A DNA stretch of 10,373 nt, from assembly GCA_002705485.1 (NCBI GenBank), contig PAGT01000060.1, forward strand, positions 38,842 to 49,214, given 5' to 3'. Below are positions 1 to 5,836 of the stretch, in pieces. Below the pieces are notes generated by a model. It was given only the letters and a program-made list of their open reading frames with translations, ran no database searches and had not been told where the DNA came from. The translations under genes and the position numbers were made by a program. How positions within the stretch are numbered: the stretch's first letter is position 1; each line of letters starts with the position of its first letter. The DNA is from Flavobacteriales bacterium (GTDB lineage: Bacteria; Bacteroidota; Bacteroidia; Flavobacteriales; Flavobacteriaceae).

Positions 1-1
1 C

Positions 2-802
2 ATAGAAAACTCAAGTTCATTTAAACTTGATGATATCAAAAGTAATTCTTGTAAAGAAATTCTCAAAAAAATGAAAATTGGTGATAAGATTGAACTAGAT
101 GCAAGAAGTTTATTTAAAAAAGATTCAAATCTAAAACTTCATTTAAAAATAAATGATGAGGTTAAATCAAAATTGCGCCATGTTTTTTTTCAATTATCTG
201 AAGTCAATCAAAGAGTACCTGCGGATTTAGATCAAAACCTTTTTGATAAGTTATTTGGAAAAAATAAGATTAGTTCTGTAACAGAACTTAGAAAAAGATT
301 AAAAGATGATGCCGAAAAAACATTTGTCAATCAATCAGATCAAAAACTTCTGAGTGATGTTAATGAGTATCTTATTAATCAAACTAAAATTAACCTACCA
401 GATAAGTTTTTAAAAAAATGGATTCAAACTGCAGGTGAAAAAAAACTTAATGCAGAAGAGGCGGAAATCGAATTCAAAAAGTCAGAGAAGACTCTGAAGT
501 ATCAGCTAATTGAATCTAAAATCATTAAAGATTTTGAATTAAAAATTGATGACGACGAGTTGAAAATATTTTCACAACAAATGATAAAGAACCAAATGGC
601 ACAATACGGACAATTAAATCCTGACGAAAAGGAATTGGAATCGATTTCCAAAAGGATTTTATCTAACAAGGATGAGGTCAAAAGGATTTCTGATCAATTA
701 ATAAGTGAAAAGTTGCTTAAACTTTACAAGAAGAATTTAAAATTCAATAAAATCAAAGTCACTTATCAAAAATTTATTGAAATAGCTTATGCTAAAAAAT
801 AG
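2..802 (+). CDS. tig: Trigger factor (ribosome-associated chaperone), 5'-truncated
   Basis: C-terminal 266 residues of trigger factor, the ATP-independent chaperone that binds nascent chains at the ribosome exit tunnel. The frame is open from the first full codon (base 2), so the ATG at 71 is an internal methionine and the gene begins outside the window; the ribosome-binding N-terminal domain is missing. What is visible starts in the middle PPIase-like region, around KKMKIGDKIELD, a K-x-GD pattern typical of trigger factor. Next comes PADLDQNLFDKLFG (about window residues 73-86), resembling the PAELNQELFDKVFG-type linker of Bacteroidota homologues. The rest is a charged, helix-rich, lysine-rich tail with NLPDKFLKKWI, matching the C-terminal substrate-cradle domain. 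It is followed by clpP after 30 bases in the same direction, the classic tig-clpP-clpX order, so co-transcription is likely. Family assignment is from remembered motifs and gene order. Confidence 0.9.
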   Translation: MENSSSFKLDDIKSNSCKEILKKMKIGDKIELDARSLFKKDSNLKLHLKINDEVKSKLRHVFFQLSEVNQRVPADLDQNLFDKLFGKNKISSVTELRKRLKDDAEKTFVNQSDQKLLSDVNEYLINQTKINLPDKFLKKWIQTAGEKKLNAEEAEIEFKKSEKTLKYQLIESKIIKDFELKIDDDELKIFSQQMIKNQMAQYGQLNPDEKELESISKRILSNKDEVKRISDQLISEKLLKLYKKNLKFNKIKVTYQKFIEIAYAKK

Positions 803-832
803 TTAACTTTAAAACGCAAACATTTTATTAAA

Positions 833-1492
833 ATGGATTATTCAAAAGAATTTAAAAAGTACTCAATCAAACATCATGGTATTAATTCATTGTATTATGA
901 CAAAATTGTTGGGAGTATGACCCCGTACATTATTGAGGAAAGACAGTTAAATGTCGCCCAAATGGATGTTTTTTCTAGATTAATGATGGATAGAATTATT
1001 TTTTTAGGAACTGCAATTAACGATTCGATAGCCAACATAATTCAGGCTCAGCTGCTTTTTTTGGAAAGTACAGACAAGGATAAAGATATTCAAATATATA
1101 TAAATTCACCTGGCGGATCTGTTTATGCAGGACTTGGTATTTATGATACTATGCAATTTATAAACCCTGAAGTTGCTACTATTTGTACTGGAATAGCAGC
1201 ATCAATGTCCGCAGTTTTGCTGTGTTCTGGGCAAAAAGGAAAAAGATCTGGACTAGAACATTCACGAGTCATGATTCACCAACCTCTGGGAGGAGCGCAA
1301 GGACAAGCCTCAGATATTGAAATTACTGCTAGAGAAATTGGAAAATTAAAAAAAGAACTTTATGAAATAATTTCTAAACATACAGGTCAAAAATATGATA
1401 AGGTATATGATGATAGTGATAGAGATTATTGGATGAAGGCACCTGAAGCCAAAAAGTATGGAATGATAGATGAGGTCTTATTAAAAAAATAA
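833..1492 (+). CDS. clpP: ATP-dependent Clp protease proteolytic subunit ClpP
   Basis: Serine peptidase (family S14) that forms the barrel-shaped 14-mer degrading proteins fed by ClpX. The length of 219 aa is normal. The catalytic triad is complete by alignment with E. coli ClpP: Ser124 in AASMS, His149 in MIHQPLGG and Asp198 in SDRDYWM. The oxyanion-region NSPGGSV is at 91-97, and QGQASDIEI (156-164) is the usual handle-region sequence. The residue after ASM is Ser126 where many ClpPs have Gly; Ala or Gly is what I recall in related flavobacteria, and I see no reason to think activity is lost. The ATG at 833 fits because the N-terminus MDYSKEFKKYSIKHHG resembles flavobacterial ClpPs. No Shine-Dalgarno is visible, only A/T-rich sequence. 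It lies 30 bases after tig and 16 bases before clpX, implying one transcript. A short N-terminal propeptide is expected from the family but its cleavage site cannot be read here. Confidence 0.97.
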   Translation: MDYSKEFKKYSIKHHGINSLYYDKIVGSMTPYIIEERQLNVAQMDVFSRLMMDRIIFLGTAINDSIANIIQAQLLFLESTDKDKDIQIYINSPGGSVYAGLGIYDTMQFINPEVATICTGIAASMSAVLLCSGQKGKRSGLEHSRVMIHQPLGGAQGQASDIEITAREIGKLKKELYEIISKHTGQKYDKVYDDSDRDYWMKAPEAKKYGMIDEVLLKK

Positions 1493-1508
1493 TTTTTAAG
1501 TTATTTTA

Positions 1509-2741
1509 ATGTCTGAAAAAGAATTAATTTGCTCATTCTGTGGACTAAGCAAAGTCCAGACAAATCTACTTGTTGCGGGGCAAGAAGCTCACATTTGTGA
1601 TAGCTGTATTGAGCAAGCATACGGAATTGTTGTTGAGGAAGCAAAAAAAAACGAAACGGAAGTTTCTAATGACGAACCTAAAATAGCAAAGCCAAAAGAA
1701 ATTAAAGCTTTTTTAGATAATTATGTTATTGGACAAGATCAAACTAAAAAGATTATTTCTGTAGCGGTATACAACCACTACAAAAGACTTTACCAAAAGA
1801 AAGGAAAAACAGATGTTGAAATTGAAAAAAGTAATGTTTTAATTGCAGGGCAGACAGGAACTGGAAAAACTCTTGTTGCAAAAACTATTGCTAGAATGCT
1901 CAATGTTCCATTAGCTATAGTAGACGCTACTGTTCTCACTGAAGCAGGTTATGTTGGAGAGGAAGTTGAAACCATTTTAACTAGATTATTGCAATCTGCT
2001 GATTATGATCAATCTAAGGCTGAAAGAGGAATAGTTTTTATAGATGAAATTGATAAAATAGCAAGAAAAAGTGATAATCCTTCAATAACTAGAGATGTTT
2101 CGGGTGAAGGAGTCCAACAAGCATTATTGAAGTTATTGGAAGGAACTGTAGTGAATGTTCCACCTAAAGGTGGTCGAAAACACCCTGATCAAAAATTTAT
2201 TGAACTAAATACCCAAAATATTTTATTTATTGCTGGTGGTGCTTTTGATGGAATTGAAAAAATCATTTCGAAAAGAATGAATATGCAGGTTGTTGGCTAT
2301 AAAAATTCCATCAAAATATCTAAAAATGAAATTAAAAATATACTAAGCTATATTTCCCCACAAGACCTAAAACAATTTGGTTTGATCCCAGAAATTATTG
2401 GAAGACTTCCAGTTTTGACTCACATGAACAACTTAGATAAAACTGCACTAAGGTCAATTCTTACTGAACCAAAAAACGCTATCATTAAACAATACAAAAA
2501 GCTCTTTGAGATGGATGGTATTAATATTTCATTTTCAGACGACGGTTTAGATCATATTGTAGAAAAGGCATTGCAATATAAGTTGGGTGCAAGAGGTTTA
2601 AGATCAATTTGTGAGATAGTTTTAAGTGATGCAATGTTTGAATTTCCTGGAACAAATAGAAAGAAATTAATGATTGATAAGAAATATATTGAGGGAAAAT
2701 TATCAAAGTCAAAATTGAATATGCTTAAAGTAGCATCTTAA
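1509..2741 (+). CDS. clpX: ATP-dependent Clp protease ATP-binding subunit ClpX
   Basis: AAA+ unfoldase that recognises substrates, unfolds them and threads them into ClpP; 410 aa, normal length. The N-terminal zinc-binding domain has Cys8, Cys11, Cys30 and Cys33 (C-x2-C pairs). Walker A is GQTGTGKT at 114-121, and Walker B is GIVFIDEIDKI at 174-184 with catalytic Glu180. The substrate-gripping pore loop GYVG is at 147-150 and the RKH loop at 223-225. Box VII is IPEIIGRLPV (293-302, arginine finger Arg299), and the sensor-2 region is GARGLRS (360-366, Arg362). The ClpP-docking loop is short and its IGF-type tripeptide appears to be VGY (262-264), a variant I recall from other Bacteroidota. It begins 16 bases after clpP, so the partners are probably co-transcribed. 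The TAA stop (2739-2741) overlaps the stop of the convergent GH3-family gene. Confidence 0.97.
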   Translation: MSEKELICSFCGLSKVQTNLLVAGQEAHICDSCIEQAYGIVVEEAKKNETEVSNDEPKIAKPKEIKAFLDNYVIGQDQTKKIISVAVYNHYKRLYQKKGKTDVEIEKSNVLIAGQTGTGKTLVAKTIARMLNVPLAIVDATVLTEAGYVGEEVETILTRLLQSADYDQSKAERGIVFIDEIDKIARKSDNPSITRDVSGEGVQQALLKLLEGTVVNVPPKGGRKHPDQKFIELNTQNILFIAGGAFDGIEKIISKRMNMQVVGYKNSIKISKNEIKNILSYISPQDLKQFGLIPEIIGRLPVLTHMNNLDKTALRSILTEPKNAIIKQYKKLFEMDGINISFSDDGLDHIVEKALQYKLGARGLRSICEIVLSDAMFEFPGTNRKKLMIDKKYIEGKLSKSKLNMLKVAS

Positions 2742-4231
2742 TTCATACTCAAAATTTCCTCGTATATTTTTCTGTCATTACATAATCTTGGAATTTTATT
2801 TTGCCCCCCAAGTTTATTCTTTTTGCTCAACCAATTATAAAATAAGTCTTTTCTGGCAATCGTAATTTCAAGTTCTGACATAGTGATATTGTTATATCTC
2901 TTTGCCTTATAATCCGAATTTAATTTTTGAACATTTGAATCTAGGTCGATTTTAAAATTATTTAAGTTTTTTGGAGGTTTTTTAAATTCTATTAACCAAC
3001 TGTGAAAGCCGGATTTATTTCCTCTCATGAAATGTGGGGCAACAGTATATTCAACCAAATTTAAATCATATTTTTTTAGTGTTTTTTCAAGAGCTTTTTC
3101 TGCATTTTCGATAATTAGCTCTTCACCAAATGCATTTATAAAATTTTTAGTCCTTCCACTAATTCTTATTCTGAACGGATAAAGGGATGTAAATTTTACT
3201 GTATCTCCAATTTTATATCTCCAAAGACCAGAATTTGTTGAAATGATCATTGCATAATTAACCCCAATTTTAACATCACTTAATGTTAATGTTTGTTCAT
3301 TATTTTGCTCCATAAACTCATAATAAATCCCATAATCAAGCATTAACAAAAGTTCATCAGAGTTGTTCATATCCTGAATTGCAAAAAACCCTTCAGACGC
3401 ATTGTATGTTTCATAAAAGATAGTTTGCTTTGGTAAAATTTTCTCAAATTCTTTTTTATATGGACTGAAATTAACCCCTCCGTGAAAATAAACCTCAAGG
3501 TTAGGCCATATTTCTGAAATATTTTTATTGTTAGTTTCTTTCAAAACATTATTCAAAAGAGTTAACATCCAAGATGGAACACCAGCTAAACTTGTCACAT
3601 TCTCATTTACTGTATTTTTTATAACAGCATTTATTTTTTCATCCCATTTTTCAATCAATGATATTCTATTATTTGGAGTACTAATCATCTCAGCCCACAT
3701 GGGTAAGTTATCAATCATAATTGCTGAAAGGTCTCCGAAGTAATTATTATTATTTTCATAAATTTTTTTGCTTCCGCCCAATCTTAATGATTTTCCTGAA
3801 AAAAGGTTTGAATTGGGGTTGTTATTTATGTAAAAACACAAGGCATCTTTACCACCTTGAAAATGGCACTTTTCCAATGTGTCAGAACTAACGGGAATAA
3901 ATTTACTTACAGAATTTGTTGTTCCGCTTGATTGGGCAAACCATTTTATTGGCTCGCTCCAAAAAATATTTTGCTTTCCATTAATTGAATTTTGAATATT
4001 TTCAAAAAAGGTCTCGTAATTACATACAGGTACCTTTTTAGCATAGTCAAATTGATCTTTAATTGAGTTAAAACCATATATTTTTCCAAATTCAGTATTA
4101 CTTGATATTTGAAGAAGGTTGTTGAGTGTTTCATTTTGAACCTCAATAGGATATTTTTTAAACAAATCTATTTGATGAATCCTTTTTTTTAAAAACCATG
4201 TCATCACCGTATTTAAGAAAGAAAATGGCAT
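2738..4231 (-). CDS. GH3 auxin-responsive-promoter family protein (ANL-type acyl-adenylating enzyme)
   Basis: A 497-aa member of the bacterial branch of the GH3 family, which belongs to the ANL adenylate-forming superfamily. Three nucleotide-binding motifs are in order: the phosphate-binding loop SSGTT (101-105), the YNASEG motif (276-281; plant GH3 YxxSE region) and WRYKIGD (337-343; YRxGD). They are followed by ISGRTKNFINAFGEEL (357-372), which leads into the small C-terminal domain, and a C-terminal LGGQNKIPRL (474-483) whose Lys479 sits where ANL enzymes often have a catalytic lysine. Plant GH3s join acyl-adenylates to amino acids; the substrate of the bacterial members is, to my knowledge, not established, so only carboxylate adenylation and acyl transfer is inferred. 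No signal peptide is apparent, so it is probably cytoplasmic. Start ATG 4229-4231 gives a family-like N-terminus (MPFSFLNTVMTWFLKKRI). It is divergent from the DUF2797 gene (42-base gap) and convergent with clpX (4-base overlap). Confidence 0.88.
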   Translation of the reverse strand: MPFSFLNTVMTWFLKKRIHQIDLFKKYPIEVQNETLNNLLQISSNTEFGKIYGFNSIKDQFDYAKKVPVCNYETFFENIQNSINGKQNIFWSEPIKWFAQSSGTTNSVSKFIPVSSDTLEKCHFQGGKDALCFYINNNPNSNLFSGKSLRLGGSKKIYENNNNYFGDLSAIMIDNLPMWAEMISTPNNRISLIEKWDEKINAVIKNTVNENVTSLAGVPSWMLTLLNNVLKETNNKNISEIWPNLEVYFHGGVNFSPYKKEFEKILPKQTIFYETYNASEGFFAIQDMNNSDELLLMLDYGIYYEFMEQNNEQTLTLSDVKIGVNYAMIISTNSGLWRYKIGDTVKFTSLYPFRIRISGRTKNFINAFGEELIIENAEKALEKTLKKYDLNLVEYTVAPHFMRGNKSGFHSWLIEFKKPPKNLNNFKIDLDSNVQKLNSDYKAKRYNNITMSELEITIARKDLFYNWLSKKNKLGGQNKIPRLCNDRKIYEEILSMN

Positions 4232-4273
4232 TAAATATCTTTTTATTACATAAATTTAAATTAAATTTTAAAG
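4232..4273. promoter_or_regulatory. Divergent intergenic region, GH3-family gene / DUF2797 gene
   Basis: These 42 bases, almost all A and T, separate two divergent start codons, so any promoters for both genes must lie here or inside the coding starts. A TAAATTTA octamer at 4251-4258 resembles the Bacteroidota -7 consensus TAnnTTTG in seven of eight positions, but I find no matching -33 TTG at the right spacing. In such A/T-rich sequence a near match is expected by chance. The call rests on gene orientation, not on a clear element. Confidence 0.3.
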
Positions 4274-5067
4274 ATGTTTGAAGGAGTTTTGAGAAAAATG
4301 TTAGTAGAGTTAAAAAACGATGTCAATTACTTTCTTGATTTTGATGTTGATTTTTTAAATATAAATTCATTAATAAAAAAGAAAATAAAACTCAAACATG
4401 TTGGTTACGAGTGTTTAAACTGTAAATCCGATCAAACCATTTACAGACAAGGTTTTTGTAAAAATTGTTTTTTGAAATCCCAAGTACATCTGATTGGATA
4501 ATGAAACCGGAACTGAGTAAAGCTCATTTAAATATTGAAGAAAGAGATTTAGAGTATGAAAAAAAAATTCAGTTAAAACCCCATATTTTGTATTTGGCAT
4601 TTTCAAGCTCTCTGAAAGTGGGTGTTACTAGAAAATCTCAAGTACCTTTTAGATGGATTGACCAAGGTGCAATCAGCGCTATTGAGATTGCGGAGTTTCC
4701 CAATAGATATTTAGCTGGAATAAGTGAAGTAGAATTAAAAAAATACTATTCAGATAAAACCAATTGGAGAGAGATGTTAAAAACAAAGAATTTGGAAATC
4801 AATTTGGAGTTAGAAAGAAAAAACTGTTTTCAAAATATTCCAAATGAAGCAAAAAATAATATTTCAAAAGATTCTTTTTCGCAAATTAATATAAATTACC
4901 CTGTTATAAAACATCCTACCAAGCCGAAGAGTTTAAATATTATTAAAGAGGGTTTTTTCGAGGGAAAATTAGTTGGAATTAAAGGTCAATATTTAATTTT
5001 TGATGATGAAACAGTTTTCAATATTAGATCGAATGAAGGACTGGTAATAAATTTAAGCGTCGTTTAG
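4274..5067 (+). CDS. DUF2797 domain protein, split by a -1 frameshift (two overlapping frames)
   Basis: One gene in two frames. The first frame (4274-4501, 75 aa) starts MFEGVLRKM, a family-like N-terminus, and carries Cys47, Cys50, Cys62 and Cys65, a zinc-ribbon-like C-x2-C pair of pairs. After CKNCF (residue 66) homology jumps to the -1 frame, which continues FEIPSTSDWIMKPELSKAHL to 5067. Joining them with a -1 shift at the T run 4468-4473 gives an uninterrupted 264-aa protein. Its second part has conserved-looking LSKAHLNIEERDLEYEKK and KVGVTRKSQVPFRWIDQGA; the latter faintly resembles a GIY-YIG-type fold (inference). Function is unknown; the cysteines suggest zinc and perhaps nucleic-acid binding. 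Both halves are free of other damage. Possible explanations are a one-base deletion, a sequencing error, recoding at the T TTT TTG heptamer, or a true split gene, since the first frame's TAA overlaps an ATG (TAATG, 4499-4503) that could restart a 188-aa C-terminal protein. It overlaps the convergent transporter gene by 4 bases. Confidence 0.8.
4468..4474 (+). other. Slippery heptamer T TTT TTG at the frame break of the DUF2797 gene
   Basis: In the zero frame the codons read TGT TTT TTG, so bases 4468-4474 form X XXY YYZ (T TTT TTG), the canonical shape of a -1 ribosomal slippery site. After a one-base backward slip the frame reads TTT TTT GAA and enters the second half exactly as expected from the family. 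The run of six T could equally be a transcription-slippage site or a seven-T run that lost one base. I see no strong stimulatory stem downstream and no internal Shine-Dalgarno upstream, which weakens the programmed reading. The heptamer itself is certain; its use is not. Confidence 0.45.
4499..4503 (+). other. TAATG stop-start overlap between the two DUF2797 frames
   Basis: The first frame stops at TAA 4499-4501, and the second frame has an ATG at 4501-4503 sharing one base. Such overlaps commonly support termination-reinitiation, so ribosomes finishing the 75-aa zinc-ribbon peptide could start a 188-aa protein beginning MKPELSKAHL. In the intact family this methionine is an ordinary internal residue (as I recall, DWIMKPELSKAHL), so the overlap may be coincidental. 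Confidence 0.4.
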
Positions 5068-5774
5068 TTAAAACGAATTTCTTCACCCACTTTTAATTTG
5101 AATCTTCTTCTAAATATGTAAACAAATAAATATAATAAAGGAGTGTCCAAAAACGCAATGAAAATTTTGAAAACCACACCTGAAACAACTAAGGCAGTGA
5201 AATTTTCCCAATCAATAACTTCGAAATAACATAAAAGACCTATGACCGTTGTTGTATCAATTATTTGAGAGCTGAATGTGGAAAAGTTATTTCTTAACCA
5301 AAGCATTTTACCATTAGTTAAGTTTTTCCAAAAATGATAGATTTTTATATCAATAAATTGCGCAAATAAATATGCTAACATTGATGATAATACTGCAATT
5401 CCAGAAAAAGAGAAAACTTTTGAAAATGTCTTATCTCCAATTGGAGAATTTTCTAAAGCAGGAACATATGTGGAAACTAATATTATTAAAAGAGAAAAGA
5501 AAGAAGCAAAAATACCAGCAATAACAACTTGATTCGCTTTTTTTTGTCCATAAATTTCTGAAATAAGATCAGTGACCAAAAATGTAATGGGATAGGGAAG
5601 TATTCCGACTGAAAGTTCAAATAATTTTATTCCATTAATTGAAAAGTCAAATGGATACCAATAAAAAAATTTCTGAAAAATTAAATTCGAAACTACCAAA
5701 GAAGTGATAAATAAAGCGGCTAGATACAAGTAGATTTTATTAGCAAAAATTTTATCTGATTCACTCATATTCAT
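5064..5774 (-). CDS. Queuosine precursor transporter (YhhQ/VUT family)
   Basis: A 236-aa polytopic inner-membrane protein of the YhhQ/VUT (DUF165) family, which imports the queuosine precursors preQ0/preQ1 used for the wobble base of GUN-anticodon tRNAs. About six hydrophobic segments can be seen, roughly at 14-36, 52-70, 82-104, 122-145, 165-185 and 192-221. The signature YPITFLVTDLISEIYG (61-76) resembles the family PITY-LxTDxxxEVYG pattern, and SSMLAYLFAQFIDIKIYHFWK (130-150) with SQIIDTT (169-175) matches the second conserved half, including the intramembrane Asp173. The chosen ATG at 5772-5774 gives MNMSESDK; an ATG two codons later (5766-5768, MSESDK) is equally possible. It overlaps the DUF2797 stop by 4 bases and is divergent from the FolK fusion. 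Transport of a queuosine precursor is inferred from the family; no queuosine synthesis gene is in the window to support it. Confidence 0.85.
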   Translation of the reverse strand: MNMSESDKIFANKIYLYLAALFITSLVVSNLIFQKFFYWYPFDFSINGIKLFELSVGILPYPITFLVTDLISEIYGQKKANQVVIAGIFASFFSLLIILVSTYVPALENSPIGDKTFSKVFSFSGIAVLSSMLAYLFAQFIDIKIYHFWKNLTNGKMLWLRNNFSTFSSQIIDTTTVIGLLCYFEVIDWENFTALVVSGVVFKIFIAFLDTPLLYLFVYIFRRRFKLKVGEEIRFN

Positions 5775-5836
5775 TAAAAGTATTATAAAATAGTTTAATT
5801 AACACAAAATGCAGCTTAATTATTAAATTTGAAAAG
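5775..5836. promoter_or_regulatory. Divergent promoter region with a TAnnTTTG match before the FolK-kinase fusion
   Basis: Sixty-two bases between two divergent starts. TAAATTTG at 5824-5831 (plus strand) is a perfect match to the Bacteroidota -7 element TAnnTTTG, ending 5 bases before the ATG at 5837, so a transcript starting there would have almost no leader. No clear -33 TTG is seen upstream. On the minus strand TACTTTTA (5775-5782) matches seven of eight positions and has a TTTG (complement of 5804-5807) 21-22 bases upstream. It would place the start near the second methionine of the transporter. Both are sequence matches only. Confidence 0.35.

Noticed and set aside
71..802. The ATG at 71 as the start of a short complete protein.
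   Set aside because: The same frame is open back to the window edge and the upstream residues continue the trigger factor sequence, so the gene is truncated by the window, not short.
1205..1215. Ser126 in the ClpP AASMS motif as a sign of an inactive paralogue.
   Set aside because: The catalytic Ser124, His149 and Asp198 are all present and the gene sits in the standard clpP-clpX arrangement; the neighbouring position varies in the family.
3528..3743. Open reading frame on the plus strand opposite the GH3-family gene.
   Set aside because: It lies wholly antisense to a well-supported gene, has no recognisable family and is a shadow frame. The same applies to minus-strand frames at 2521-2712 (over clpX), 4415-4606 (over DUF2797) and 9453-9638 (over mutS), and to the alternative minus frame at 3946-4146.
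4240..4273. Palindromic A/T runs (AAATTTAAATTAAATTT) between the GH3-family and DUF2797 genes as an operator.
   Set aside because: Pure A/T palindromes are expected by chance at this composition, and there is no regulator or second copy to support an operator.
4280..4300. AAGGAG followed by an ATG at 4298 inside the DUF2797 gene, looking like a Shine-Dalgarno and start.
   Set aside because: The AAGGAG encodes the conserved-looking EGV near the N-terminus, and starting at 4298 would remove the family-like MFEGVLRK start. This lineage rarely uses Shine-Dalgarno signals, so ATG 4274 is preferred.
4475..4540. A downstream hairpin that could stimulate frameshifting (TGAG-TAAAG-CTCA near 4513-4525).
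   Set aside because: Only about 4 base pairs and too far from the heptamer; not stronger than chance in this sequence.
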